This document shows, piece after piece, positions 1 to 11,195 of a stretch of DNA of 64,000 nt. The notes under the pieces were generated by a model, which was not told the DNA's origin, ran no database searches, and saw only the letters and a list, made by a program, of their open reading frames with translations. The position numbers were made by a program, and so were the translations under genes. The first letter of the stretch is position 1. Each line of letters begins with the position of its first letter. The stretch spans positions 135,379,731-135,443,730 of the forward strand of contig JBAIZL010000006.1 in NCBI GenBank assembly GCA_036971475.1, written 5' to 3'. This DNA is from Prosapia bicincta (taxonomy: Eukaryota; Arthropoda; Insecta; Hemiptera; Cercopidae).

Positions 1-745
1 GCTTGAAGACCTCTTCACGCCCTGGGATTTTTTTCATGAGTTCAATCAAGTCGCTATTTTCAGAATTGATCCCATCGTCACGGGACAAATCATTGCCTGC
101 GTGATCTAGAAGTTTCTTCCAAGAACGAATGAGGGTTATGGTCTCAAGCTCGATCCAAGATTGAGAGACCCATCCAATGGCATCTAATAAATCGATCTTT
201 TTTAGTTTAGCCGATTCCGATTCCAAGGACGACACCAAAGATGACAAAAGCTTACTTCTGTACCTTCTCTTTAACGCTGCCAAAGCTCCTTGGTCCATCG
301 GTTGACAGAGAGACGTGACGTTCGGCGTTCGAAACATTGCTTTAATATCTTTGTCCTGTAAATATTGCACATCAGGGTGAGTCGTAGAATTATCGAGATT
401 CAGTAGAGCTTTCCTGGGAAGATTTTTTTTCTTCAGAAACTTCTCAACCTCTGGGACGAACTGTTGAAAAAAACACTCTTTAAAAATTGCTTCACTCATC
501 CATGCATTAGATTGATTTCTATACCAAACTGAGAGTTCAAAGTTGCCATCACTTGTGCATCTGGCAGTTTTAAATGCTCTTGGTTTTTTTGCATATCCAA
601 TTAGCGCTAATTTGAGTTTATGCTCTCCTGTTGCATTACTGCAGGCAAGAATAGTCATACGCTCCTCACTTCTCTTAAAACCTGGTGCAGCTTTTTCATC
701 TCTCAGAGCTAAACTTTTAGTAGGAAGCATTCGAAAGTTTAGACC
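1..745 (-). pseudogene. pogo/Tigger (jerky-like) transposase fragment, runs off window
   Basis: On the minus strand there is an open frame of about 245 codons with no stop, running off the left edge. It is the DDE core of a CENP-B/jerky-type transposase. It starts near GLNFRMLPTKSLA and continues RMTILACSNATGEHKL, LNLDNSTTHPD (one of the catalytic aspartates) and TSLCQPMDQGALAALKRRYR. The normal N-terminal helix-turn-helix half (about 170 residues) is absent. The frame begins only about 90 bp from the terminal repeat at 829-920, so the copy has an internal deletion. A longer C-terminal part may continue outside the window. Confidence 0.85.
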
Positions 746-828
746 TTGGAAAACCCAGTAACCTAGTCTGAGTCTCTAGAGCTCTCGAGCGGCCTATGTA
801 CTGATGGAAAGCTTTACGTTATGGGCGG

Positions 829-920
829 TGTAAAAAAATTATTAATTAACCATTAATAAAGCCCTGTCGAGTTATACGGAATGTCGAGTTTTCGGGAATC
901 GAGTTTGAGAGATTCTACTG
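829..920 (-). repeat. Tigger-type terminal inverted repeat
   Basis: Read on the minus strand the sequence begins CAGTAGAATCTCTCAAACTC and continues with CTCGA-rich sub-repeats. It ends at a TA dinucleotide (921-922), the usual target of this superfamily. It belongs to the transposase fragment at 1-745. Similar CAGT(A/G)-start ends recur at 4425, 16948, 19218 and 29447. Confidence 0.75.
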
Positions 921-922
921 TA

Positions 923-1703
923 CTAGGTTAACCCTTAAAGCTTCGTCAAGGAAACAACGATTTTGAAACGTGTCAGCAAGTTAATAGATTCACTTAGTTC
1001 TTCAAATAATTGCTTATGATTTAATCAGTGAAATCAAGATGATTACAACTTAACTTCAGAATTATTCAGTTTGACAAGAAATTATTTTATTTTAATTTTG
1101 TTAGATTTTTCTAAGACTAGTTGAAGTTATATTTAGTAGTTTTTATAAGAAGTCAAGGAACTAGTTTCTGGCCCTGGGCTCAGGTTCAAAACATGGTTGG
1201 ATCTACTGTAAGACAGAAAACAGCATTAGCAACTATGTTTGTAGGAGGATGATACGTTTACCCATTAATTAGGCTTTGACCATGGCAGTATGTGTGTGAA
1301 GACCCATTATTGGAAATATAAATAGATAAATATCAAGATGTTTAATTAACTTTTTTATATTTTTGTGGTATCTCAATTTTGAAAGGTTGCAATTTTGTAG
1401 AAATGTTTTTATACTTTGTCTATTTAACAGTTATTAAAAGACGATATGATTATCTGCATGTTGTGTGTTAATGTTATCAGTTTGTAACTATGATTTCTTA
1501 TATACTTTAAAAATATCTCAATGTTTAAATGCTTCTTCTTATGTCTATAGTATAAATAGGTGCTATATCATTTATAATGTATATAGTTATTATAAAAAGG
1601 GATATTACGAAGTTTGTTACTAAAAGATTTGAAACTATTGGCTCTACATTTCTGCTTCCCATCACATTTTAATTTATTTTGATCATTACTTTGTGTTTTA
1701 TAG
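923..1703. other. Intron sequence before exon 1
   Basis: This is AT-rich intron. Positions 940-1080 match a dispersed repeat with the pattern GAAACGTGTCAGCAAG, also seen near 11270, 13480, 23780 and 39430, which I link to Penelope-like ends. I saw no exon-like segment in the rest. Confidence 0.5.
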
Positions 1704-1835
1704 GTCCGTTAAAGTCTGCAGGACACACAGCAACTCTAGTCACAAACAAACAAAAAAAGAATGAAAGGATGGTTATTATATTTGGACACTCTCCGATCTA
1801 TGGCTACTTGAATACAGTTCAGGAATATTACTTTG
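1704..1835 (+). CDS. Atrn: Attractin-like gene, exon 1 of window (kelch blade)
   Basis: This internal exon encodes 43 residues of the extracellular kelch propeller of attractin. The acceptor is TTTTATAG before GT at 1704; the donor is TTTG followed by GTATAT at 1836. The first two bases finish a codon begun in an exon outside the window, and the last base (phase 1) joins the exon at 8233. The peptide has the kelch opening AGHTATL, then a hydrophobic strand, then FGHSPIYGYL and VQEY. As I recall the family, vertebrate ATRN has a very similar FGHxPxYGY/VQEY segment, and that separates it from MEGF8. There is no start codon because it is an internal exon. The identification rests on this motif and on the perfect phase match downstream. 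Confidence 0.85.
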
Positions 1836-2146
1836 GTATATTGAGTCACATATAAGTAGTAATATGTTTGGATAGTTATAATAATTGTACTATATTTATT
1901 ATGTATGCTCAACAGCCACAATATTAAAAAAATATAAGATTGCACGTAATGTTTGTTGTAAAAACGCTCACTGTTTCTGCTATACAAGGCGAGTTTTTAA
2001 AGTAAGTACCGTTTTAGAATTCCATGCTTTTAGCGCTTCGGTTGGCAATCGGCGCATGCACCCTTTGTACATGTATCTTATCTATTGGCAAGTCACTTAT
2101 TTTAGATTTGTTCGCCATTGTTAAACTTTGTTTACATGTGTTTAAA

Positions 2147-2520
2147 ATGCCTCCTCCCATCGTAAATGCTGTTTACTGTGAAACAGGCAATTTCTTAATA
2201 ATAAAGGTGTGAGAGCAGCTGACATTCATAGTGAGAACTATGAAGTATATGCAGAAACCATCATGCATGTTGGAATGGTAAGGAAATGGGTGAGTGCCCT
2301 TAAAGATAGCGGTACGAATGTACATGTTGAGGGACAAAGTGGTCAACCTATGCTCATCACTCATGACTTGGTGCAAAATGTTTATGGAAAAGTGAAAGAG
2401 AACAAATGCTTCACGATTTCATCATTATCTTGTGAATTTCCTCAAGTGTCAAGAAGTATGATTTCTGAGATAGTTACAGAATTTGAGTACCAAAAGTTAT
2501 GCTCATGCGTATGTAAATAA
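2147..2520 (+). pseudogene. Mariner-like transposase N-terminal relic
   Basis: It begins with ATG and MPPPIVNAVYCE, then a frameshift near 2209 leads into RAADIHSENYEVYAE, MVRKWVSALKDSG, GQSGQPMLIT and FPQVSRSMISEIVTEF. This is the paired helix-turn-helix region of an insect mariner/SETMAR-type transposase. The family normally has RAADIHRQ, VRKW, RSGRPS and FPQVSRS in this order. The relic stops at 2520, just after the KLC motif that precedes the catalytic domain, and no DDE part follows. It is dead: frameshift, truncation and substitutions. Confidence 0.8.
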
Positions 2521-2639
2521 CCTTCAGCAGTGACAAATAAGTTCAAAAAGGTGACTGTTGCTTGCCAACATACTGGTACATAGAAAGCTTGCACCGATTG
2601 CACTACAACGTTGGAATTATAAAATAGTACTTACTTTAA

Positions 2640-2995
2640 AAACACGCTGGTATCATCAAATTGGTGAATAAAGTCTCTATGTGTAGCATTTACTTCTCTG
2701 CTGCATTTGCCACCATTTGGTGGATAAACTCTGTAAGTGTCATATTTGCATGTATTCTGCATGTGTTACTCTTCTAGTGAAAAGGGTTATATTTGTTACC
2801 TATTCTTGCATGCCATTAGTTCCGTGAATAAAGGCGACTTTTTGTGTGACTTTGTCAATAAAAGCTGCATGTGCCCCATTTGCATTACTGATGCATGTGT
2901 CATTCAGTTGGTGAATAAATGGTATATGTGTTCAGTGTGAAGGACTTCTGCATGTGTTAACCACTTCGTGAATAAAGTGTTGCTTTTGCATGCCT
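2640..2995. repeat. Diverged short tandem repeat (about 57 bp)
   Basis: The element TGGTGAATAAA, with small changes, recurs at about 2662, 2718, 2822, 2908 and 2967. GCATGTGT-like segments lie between the copies. Spacing is mostly 55-59 bp. It is an old, strongly diverged tandem array placed right after the mariner relic. Confidence 0.5.
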
Positions 2996-3379
2996 GAACA
3001 AAGGCTATAGGAATAATTCACTTGGACTTCAACTATTGTTGGGTATACTTCAACAATGCTTGATGAGATTTTGATGAATTAGAACTGCATTTTATGCACG
3101 ACAAAATCAACTGATGTACTCTATATCTTATTATATTGATATTTTAAAACTTTGTGGAATTAGTAAATTAATTTTATCAAGCTAACTTTGCACCCCATGT
3201 CATAAAGTGTCACCCCAATTTCAAGCACAAAAAAGGCAATAATAATATTGTGTCTAATAATATGATAAAAATTTTGGCAGAAATACTATAATCCATTAAC
3301 ACGATCGGTAACATTACTTTTAAATTAATAAATTCTTTTATCAGGCGCTTCTTGAGGCTACCTCCTGTCAAGTCAGAAA

Positions 3380-3382
<3 letters not shown>

Positions 3383-3440
<58 letters not shown>
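3383..3440. repeat. (AT)n microsatellite
   Basis: This is an uninterrupted AT tract of about 58 bp at the edge of the fold-back repeat that follows. Confidence 0.97.
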
Positions 3441-3443
<3 letters not shown>

Positions 3444-3473
3444 GGTTAGTTCTAGTAGAGCTTAAAGCTTATT

Positions 3474-3682
3474 TAGGAATTTTTTGGACTTGATAGGAGA
3501 CTGACAGACTTACCTAAAGGCAATAGTCCAAAACTGCAATCTCTTGGAAATAAGCACATATAAAACACCTAATACACTTTTATTTGAAATATTTCGATCA
3601 ACATGATCTTCTTCAGTCAAGAAAGAAGTAAAGTTGCCTTTAGGTAAGTCTGTCAGTCTCCTATCAAGTCCAAAAAATTCCT
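3474..3682. repeat. Fold-back repeat with hammerhead-like core
   Basis: The inverted arms are about 47 bp (3474-3523 and 3636-3682). They read TTTTTTGGACTTGATAGG, then GAGACTGACAGAC, in both directions. The part between them holds the hammerhead-like motif at 3584-3620. It is flanked by (AT)n on both sides. The arm sequence recurs in the palindrome at 3706-3863 and near 7560. I infer a Penelope-like terminal fragment. Confidence 0.75.
3584..3620 (-). ncRNA. Hammerhead-ribozyme-like motif (candidate)
   Basis: Read on the minus strand: stem I TTGA, core CTGAAGA, one unpaired A, stem II GATC-loop-GATC, then GAA, a tiny stem III ATAT, T as the cleavage-position base, and TCAA closing stem I. This order fits a minimal type I hammerhead (CUGANGA...GAA...H). 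The extra base between the core and stem II is a departure from the usual form. No activity is implied. Confidence 0.5.
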
Positions 3683-3705
3683 ATATATATATATATATAT
3701 ATATA

Positions 3706-3863
3706 GATTTTTTGGACTAGGAGACTGACAGAATTACCTTGGTAAGAGTCCACTCTGTAGTCTTGAAATAGAAACACATAAAAGCTTTTATGTGTTTCTA
3801 TTTCAAGACTACAGAGTGGACTCTTACCAAGGTGAGTCTGTCAGTCTCCTAGTCCAAAAAATC
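3706..3863. repeat. Near-perfect palindrome, 79-bp arms, no spacer
   Basis: The sequence folds on itself about position 3784 (centre AAAAGCTTTT). The arms carry GGACTAGGAGACTGACAG and GTCTTGAAATAGAAACACAT with only two or three mismatches. Arm ends match the fold-back at 3474-3682, so this is a shorter head-to-head copy of the same repeat. Confidence 0.9.
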
Positions 3864-3892
3864 TAAATAATCTTTACCAACCAAAACTAACC

Positions 3893-3895
<3 letters not shown>

Positions 3896-3945
<50 letters not shown>
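3896..3945. repeat. (AT)n microsatellite
   Basis: An AT tract of 50 bp separates two fold-back repeat families. Confidence 0.97.
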
Positions 3946-3946
<1 letters not shown>

Positions 3947-3947
<1 letters not shown>

Positions 3948-4424
3948 TTGAAATTTAATATTATCCTGTTTTTCCGTTGCACTGACTTTATGAAGTTAAT
4001 ATATTACTAATTTTGAGTAATATTATCCACCATTAAGTGCAATAATTTTACCTTGAGTGATGAGGCGCCTTTCGGTCTTTGACCATTGTCGAATCACTGA
4101 TTGTTCTCTGCTGTGGATGCTACGTCCGTGAAGCCAGTATTTGTTGAAGTTACGCGCACTATTTCTTGATCTGTGTGTATGAGGTTTCTGTATACAGAAA
4201 CCTGTATAATATTAATAAAATTATTGCACTTAATGGTGGATAATATTACTCAAAATTAGTAATATATTAACTTCATATATATATATATATATATATATGA
4301 AGTTGATATATAACTATTGTAAATACTTTTAATAATAAAAGTATTTACAATAGTAATATATCAACTTCATAAAGTCAGTGCAACGGAAAAATAACAGACA
4401 ACGTAAAATATCAATATATATATA
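3947..4424. repeat. Fold-back repeat, GTGAT/AGGCGCC family (copy 1)
   Basis: It contains inverted segments such as CACTTAATGGTGGATAA and ATGAAGTTAATATATTAC in both orientations, plus a short central (AT)n. A hammerhead-like skeleton lies at 4057-4097 on the minus strand: stem I GTGAT/ATCAC, TCGACAA in place of the core, stem II, GAA, and palindromic AGGCGCCT. The same family occurs at 46190-46445 and 58105-58660. A single-orientation copy at 55260 follows a Penelope-like endonuclease relic. The Tigger element at 4425 is inserted at its right end. Confidence 0.75.
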
Positions 4425-6830
4425 CAGTACAGTCTCGCTAATCCGGTCTCCGATGATCCGGACGTCCGGCTAATCCGGACGGCCCAAACTTTTGTTTAGT
4501 TATAGTATTTTACAGTGCACAATCAGTCTGCCGTCCACAAAAATATTTATTTTTATACGTATATATTTGTTTTTTTTCAAAGGGGTTTTTCTACTCTAAT
4601 AGACATATAATATAATTTATTTATTAAAATATGAATTTACCATATTATTTGTTTCTTTTGCCTATTAAAGTAGGAAAAACGTCTTTGAAAAAATATATTC
4701 ACATTAGATCTCCCAACACTACAACGCACGTGACATCAGAGACATCTTGCGATAAACGAAAGATAAAGGACCGCTGACTAAACGGATAGACAGTCTATCC
4801 GTCTGCGTCAGGTCAGTTGTGTTGTCGGACGGATACCACCTTTACTGCTTCTCGCAAGATTTCTGCTCAGTTGTCATTTAATTCTAGTGCGATATTGATC
4901 TGTGTTTTTTATTTACGTCTCGTTCAATGATCAGTGAAAATGGCGACTAAACGTAAGTCAGTGACAGTGACAATGGAATAAAAACTCCAAGCTTTATTTC
5001 GTATTGATGGAGGTGAATCGCTTAATAAAATTGCAAAAGAGTTAGGCGTGGGAAAACAAACTGTTTCCGATTGGAGAAACAACAATGTTTAGGCGGGAGA
5101 AGCACTTTAAAAAAACCAAAAAACCAAACCTTAGATGATGCTTTGTATGTTTGGTTTCGCCAACGGGAACAGGGTGTTCCATTATCGGGTGTAAATTTGC
5201 AAACGATCGCGCTGAAACTGAATGAAAAGTTAAAAGGAGGCCCTAGTTTTACTGCCAGTGTGGGTTGGCTGTCACGGTGGAAGGAACGACACGGCATCCG
5301 TCTACTCGGAATAAGTGGTGACCTTTTGTCAGGTGACTGTGATGCCAGTGAAAAATTCAAAGACAAATTTGGCAAGTTTCTCAGAGATGAAAACTTACAA
5401 CCTTGTCAGGTGTTCAACGTTGACCAAACCGGATTAAATTATAAAATGTTCCCAAAAAAAACTTTAGCTTCCAAATTAGATTCAGTAGCAAAAGGCCATA
5501 AAGTTAAGAAAGAACGCATGACTTTGCTGCCCTGCAGTAAATCGCTTCTGGCGATCTAAAATTTTCACTTTTGGTGATAGGAATATCCGTAAAGTCTAGG
5601 GTTTTTAAAAATGTAAATTTAAGAGTTCTACCGGCCCAATACAAGTTCCAAAAATCAGCGTGGATGAACAGTCAAATTTTTAAGGACTGACGTTTTTTGA
5701 AAACTTTGTTCCAACAACAGAAAAGTTTTTAAAAGAGAAAAAAACTCCCTCGAAAAGGGGTTTTACTAATTGATAATGCCTCATGCCACCCAAATGAAGA
5801 ATTGCGTCATGGTGAAATTTTTGTAAAATTTCTCCCTCCTAACGTCACGGCTCTCATTCAGCCGATGGACCAAGGCGTGATAGAGGCGATAAAACGGCGA
5901 TATAGGAAAAAGTTAATTTTATCGCTTTTGTAACCACAAGAAGCAGATCCAGCTAATTCTTAAAAAAGTGACTTTATTTGGCATTTATAAGTCATTTATA
6001 TGGATGCAGAATCGTGGGAGGAAATTCAACCGTCTACACTCCAAAAGAGCTGAAAAAATTTGTGGCCTGAAATGCCGCAGGAAAGTGAAAAAACCGACAG
6101 TCAACCTACTAATGACGACGCGGAATTTGTTCAGATTTTTCAACAATTGGAGGGTTGGGCCGAGTTGAAAGACACTGATATTTCCGAGTGGATTATTAGT
6201 GATAATGGCATTGGTTATCAAGTGCTCAATCGTCACGGTGTGCACTGCAAACGCAGAAAATGTCAGCTCGGAAGAGGAAGACTACAGAGACGAACCGGTC
6301 AGCCCAACTCATGATGGGGCGGCTGCAATGCTGGAGGGGTTGATGACCTACTTTGAGAAACAAACTGATACGTCAACTGCGGAGCTACTGACCTTGAAAC
6401 GCCTACGAGATCGTACTGTGAAACGACGTCATTCATAGTTAAAACAAAAGAACATTACGGACTTTTTTCACTAAGTTTTTTAAAGTTTATTTTTGTTTCG
6501 GTTTCATTTTTGTTTGAGTTTTTTGTGCGTTTATACAGTATAGTGTAAATAACTTTATGTGAATACATTTATTCAACGAGAAAGATGCGTTGATATTTAT
6601 TCATGTCATACCTTTTCTGTTACAATTACAGGATTTTTGCTAAATAAGCTATGAAATACTGTACTGTATAGCTATATTTAGGCCTCAATGTCACTAAAAC
6701 TACAATTTCAATATGTTTCCCCGCCTAAAACACATATTGTATGCATTTGCTTGGCTTTTTCCGTCTAATCCGGACTTTCGTTGATCCGGACAGGGTCCGG
6801 TCCCATCAAGTCCGGATTAGTGAGACTGTA

Positions 6831-6833
<3 letters not shown>
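4425..6833 (+). mobile_element. Complete but inactive Tigger/pogo element
   Basis: Terminal inverted repeats CAGTACAGTCTCGCTAATCC (left) and GGATTAGTGAGACTGTACTG (right) are each followed by TA, the expected target duplication (423-424 of the 4 kb block and 6834-6835). Sub-repeats of the type TAATCCGGAC fill the ends. Length is 2.4 kb. The internal transposase (4940-6438) is broken. It sits beside (AT)n tracts in the intron before attractin exon 2. Confidence 0.92.
4940..6438 (+). pseudogene. Tigger/jerky-like transposase, decayed
   Basis: It starts with ATG and MATKRKSVTVTME, then a stop at about 4979. It goes on KLQALFRIDGGESLNKIAKE and GKQTVSDWRNN (the first helix-turn-helix), a second stop at about 5089, then the second DNA-binding half (FRQREQGVPLSG, GWLSRWKERHGIR). 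Next come FNVDQTGLNYKMFPKKTLAS and the DDE region with LIDNASCHPNEEL and ALIQPMDQGVIEAIKRRYR in shifted frames around 5760-5920. The acidic C-terminus is at about 6050-6438. Family members are about 500 residues, so the full span is present but it carries several stops and frameshifts. Confidence 0.88.

Positions 6834-6908
<75 letters not shown>
6834..6908. repeat. (AT)n microsatellite
   Basis: An AT tract of about 75 bp directly abuts the right end of the Tigger element. Confidence 0.97.
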
Positions 6909-6914
<6 letters not shown>

Positions 6915-7020
6915 CTTAAAACAATAGTTTATGACTATCCGAACTTTGTCATAAACTATTGTATTAAGTGATTATTAAGATTCACCGAACGTAATGGACT
7001 CCAAAATTCAAGAATTTATA
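6909..7020 (-). repeat. Dispersed repeat, copy related to 41500-41580
   Basis: Read on the minus strand it carries GAGTCCATTACGTTCGGTGA, then TAATCACTTAATACAATAG and a small internal hairpin around GTTCGGATAGTCATAAACTA. The same order is found at 41510-41580 and leads there into a hammerhead-like fold-back. Confidence 0.7.
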
Positions 7021-7622
7021 TATATATTTATATATCGCAAAAGTGAAAAATCAGTAATGAAATGTACTAGCTTAACACAAGTTTGTATAAAATCTAAAGT
7101 CTAGGGATAGGTGTCTACTAGCAGATGTTACTCGATGCTCACAGGCATCTTTGGTAAGTCGAGTAGTATCATACTTCAACCCGGTCTGACCAACTGTTTC
7201 AGAACTTCAACGGCTACCAACAAGGTTTTTTTTCCTGACCAGCTCCCTTAAACATCTTAAGCCTTCTGTATACCCTAACCAGGCATCCCTTGTACTAACT
7301 ACATAGCTTCAGCGAAGATCGAAAGTACATGCTAAAGAGGTGAGGGCTATTTAGGGATGTCTGATAGGTTAGGTAAGAACAATAAAACACGTAGATAATG
7401 AGTTGCCAATCAAAGAGAGAGAGGGGGGAGGGAGAAGTTTCTCTCTCTGATTAACAAAGAACTGATTGATTTTAGTGTGTCTGAAATATCTTATTATCTT
7501 AGTGTTTCAGTGTTCTTGAGTTTCTATTGTAAGGTTACAGACCCAGTCTATTATCAAGGTATGTCTGTCAGTCCAAAAAATCTCAAATAAGCTTTTAGCT
7601 CTACCAGATTCTTACACACACG

Positions 7623-7689
<67 letters not shown>

Positions 7690-8232
7690 TTTTCGTAGAA
7701 AATTTCAAATGATTTACTCAAAAATTCTTAATTTTGAACTAGTAACAGTTTAATTATATTTTTACATATTTAACAATTTCTTTCTCAATTAGCTACCTAT
7801 AAATGTTTGCCAATTTTATCCTTGAATTAATTATTTCTCTTGTTTTAACAGAACATGCATACATTTTCTAAGCCAGATCCCTATGACTTCAAAAATAAAA
7901 TAACAGGTTTTAGACAAGTGAAATAAATTTCTTAAATTAACAAACAAAAACCAAACAATAAAATTTATACTTCTGACATTCTAGCATTTTTTAAATTGTT
8001 GACATAGTAATTTAACTAGTTTCTACTAATGTTATTAGTTTTCTTTTTTAATACGTTTTTATATCCAAAGCATGAAAAATATCGTATATTTAATATAGAA
8101 TATTTAATTTTTATGGATAAAGTCATGGTGATACTAATTGTGATTGGTACTAGAATTTTTGAGTACTTTTGTGTGTATGTTTTTCTTTATACATTTGTTC
8201 TCTCAACATTGGCTTTTATTTGGATTTTACAG
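7021..8232. other. Intron sequence before exon 2
   Basis: The stretch holds a (CA)n tract (7613-7687) and a short copy of the GTCTGTCAGTCCAAAAAAT repeat near 7565. The rest is unremarkable AT-rich intron with no gene that I can see. Confidence 0.5.
7613..7687. repeat. (CA)n microsatellite
   Basis: About 37 CA units with one interruption near the start (CACGCACG). Confidence 0.97.
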
Positions 8233-8416
8233 GCACACGTCAGTGGAGTATAGTGCACACATGGGGGTTTCCAGTTAATGGTGGTTATGGACACAGTAGT
8301 GCCTGGGATCAATTAACGCAGAGAATATATGTTTACGGAGGCTTCATCTCAGAAAGTCCAGCTACACCATTGTTGTCAAGTAGGCTCTATGCATATGAAC
8401 CCAATAAGCATACATG
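8233..8416 (+). CDS. Atrn: Attractin-like gene, exon 2 of window (kelch blade)
   Basis: The exon encodes about 61 residues forming one kelch repeat. It begins after the acceptor TTTTACAG and ends in ACATG before the donor GTAATT. It starts by completing a glycine codon left by the previous exon and ends in phase 2, splitting a tryptophan codon. The peptide shows the double glycine and tyrosine of a kelch blade (GGYGHSSAWD), the strand RIYVYGGF, and a late YAYEP...HTW. Attractin family members have GGYGHSS and YxHGG(Y/F) at this place. The intron before it is 6.4 kb and full of repeats, including a dead Tigger element. Confidence 0.9.
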
Positions 8417-9777
8417 GTAATTAATTCTGCTTCCTAAAAATATTATGTTATTTTTGTCTTTTTCTTAACATTTCAAATAATTATGGTATACATTTTCCCA
8501 TGCTCATTTGTTCAGTACTGAATGGAGATTTCCTGATACAACTATTTCCCACCATAAAATATTGTGGCCAAGTGTGCGTTAGATCTAGAAATCTCTACGT
8601 CTAAAATTGATATTCTGTTACTGCATGAGTCAGGACTGTAAGAAGGTACATAAGAACCACTTTAACATAGCTTCATGAATGCGACTGCGAAAGTGAGCTC
8701 CGTTCGAGTTGTACCATTTATACCATGGGCAAGAATGCTGTATAAGAGTAAGAACGTTTTATGAGTGCCTGCAAGACAGACCTCCATTAAAATCGGCTTG
8801 TTTTATATCCATGTGTGTGAAGAAAGTTACTCCGCTAATATCTGTACGAGTCAGACTGCTTTATACGAGTATATTGTGAACTTATTATTTGTAACATATA
8901 CCGCTATTTCCGAAGTACATAATGAGTGTCATAATACCTCCCTTGCATGTAATGAAGATTAGACGATCACAATTATGGTGAAATCCTATCTCTCCTTTCC
9001 CTATCACCCTAAAGTGTGTTGCACGAGTGCAACCAGGAAGGTGAGAAGCTCAATGTACCAGAGTATTGTAAGTACTCTATGTTTAAGTTTCCAATTAACT
9101 GTAATTAATTGGTGTCTTTCCTAAAAGTTATTCTATTTCAAACATAATTACAAACGTTATTTCATACATTAATTTATTACGCTACCTCTTATTTTGGCCA
9201 AACAACTTTGGTCGAATAACTATTACCAGGTTGATCCTCGGCCCGAACATATCAAACATTCATAATGTTTCAAATTGTATTAAATTCAATGCTAACCTTA
9301 TCATTGAAAGTGTAATAACGTTTTAAAAATCATATACACTCTGTAGAAAATGCTACATTTAAATTGGATTAAAACTAAATTGTCAGTTATGTATGCGAAT
9401 TGACAAACAGATATTTCAAATGTTACTGTTACTGTGTTGAGGAAAAATGTATAAACCAACAATTCCCCAAAATTAAATAAATAATTTAATGTCACTCTAT
9501 TAAAACTAACACAGTACTGACCGGAGCTATATAACTTGTGGTTCCACAATTTGAGCCATTTATATTCATGACTTCTCTACACATACTTCTGTATTCAATA
9601 TTTTCAGCTTACAGGTTTTTAAAGTTATTGGGTTTATTGTTTCATTAACATTTAAAACATAGAAACATTTCACTTTAAAGTAAAATTGTTAGCCTGTGTG
9701 TGCACTAATAGAGTATAGCGCTACAAGTACAGTATTATGCATAATTGAATTCAGATTTGGCCAAACTTCAGTTTTTT
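8417..9777. other. Intron sequence, nothing recognised
   Basis: AT-rich, without clear ORFs, terminal repeats or motifs that I could assign. Confidence 0.4.
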
Positions 9778-10285
9778 CATTATTTTTAGGGAGTATTTTA
9801 TGTTTTCCACCATATCACTGAATTCTTCATTAATTGAAAACATCTGGTTTCAAGTGAAACAATAAGAGAGCAGTGGGGAGAAATGCAACATACAGCTGGA
9901 TTTTTTGTTTTTTGTTACTTGTAAGTTATCATGAGGCATATGCATTATTTTTAGGGAGTATTTTGTTTTCCACCCTACCACTGAATTCTTCATTAATTGA
10001 AAAGATCTGGTTTCAAGTGAAACAATAAGAGATCAGTGGTGAGAAATGCAACATACAGCTGGATTTTTTGTTTTTGTTTGTTACTTGTAAGTTATCATGA
10101 GGCATATGCATTATTTGTAGGGAGTATTTTATGTTTTCCACCCTGCCACTGAATTCTTCATTAATTGAAAAGATCTGGTTTCAAGTGAAACAATAAGAGA
10201 GCAGTGGGGAGAAATGCAACATACAGCTGGATTTTTTTTTTTTTTTGTTACTTGTAAGTTATCATGAGGCATATGCATTATTTTT
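9778..10285. repeat. 165-bp tandem repeat, three copies
   Basis: The unit runs from AGGGAGTATTTT through CACTGAATTCTTCATTAATT and GGTTTCAAGTGAAACAATAA to GAGGCATATGCATTATTT. Copies start near 9788, 9953 and 10119, so the period is 165-166 bp. Copies differ by only a few bases and by the length of a T-run, which suggests recent duplication. Confidence 0.95.
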
Positions 10286-11195
10286 TTACTAGTCCAGTGT
10301 TTGACAGTTTTATACTCAGAATTATTTTGAAAATAACTCAAGATAAAACTTATATAGGGCAATTGTGTGATTTTATCCTGGGTGTCTATGCTACCCCTTG
10401 TAAAGTAACGAGAGAGATTAATTCTAAGAACAAATACTCTGTTGAGTTTATTGGTGAGTCTGTATTTTTCAAGTTATTTGTGATAGAAAAAGCTGGTTTT
10501 TAATCCTAAATAATCTTAAATAAATGAGAAAACGGTTGAATATAGATTTTAATGTATTATTTTAATAGTGCAACGTTTTGGCAACTTGTTCGTTGCCCCA
10601 TCAAGCCTAAAAATAATATTATATTGCTTTTAATTACGCATATGAAATACTAGTACACGAATTACAATAATTAAAAACTCTAAAAAACAATAAAGTTTTA
10701 GTCAAAATTTAATTGCAATAACCCATCAATTTCGTCAGAGACATAAAATTATCGAAAAAATTAAAAACAATAACAACAATATTTACATATAAAACACAAA
10801 ATAACCAAATAAAACAAAACAACAAAAAAACCAACCATACAAATTAACAATAATTATTGGGTGTTTTTTTACTTACACAACAATGGCTACATAATATGTA
10901 GTACTACATACATATTGACAATTTTACAATCATTTGTTCTCAATAGTCAAGAAAATTTTATAACTTTAAATCAAATTTACATCTAAATTATTCAAAAATA
11001 AAAATAATAGAGTGTTCTCTTAGGTATGAAATAGTTAAAATATTTTTTAGGGATTCCTGGAAGGCTTTATTATATTTTGAATACATTAGCTAATAATCTT
11101 CACTATTGCTAATTTTCAGAAGACTGGCTATTACTTGCGTCTGTTCTTGCCAAACTAGTACAACAAAAGCATTTATTACAATTGGTTGTTGTAAT
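10286..11195. other. AT-rich intron, nothing certain
   Basis: Positions 10560-10605 contain an inverted hairpin (GCAACGTTTTGGCAAC...GTTGCC) like the Penelope-end hairpins elsewhere. Positions 10700-10860 are A-rich and low complexity. No gene was recognised. Confidence 0.4.

Noticed and set aside
543..761. Plus-strand 72-codon open frame.
   Set aside because: It lies opposite the Tigger transposase frame, which has the recognisable motifs.
1736..1987. Minus-strand 83-codon open frame overlapping exon 1.
   Set aside because: It overlaps a well-supported attractin exon on the opposite strand and has low-complexity hydrophobic composition.
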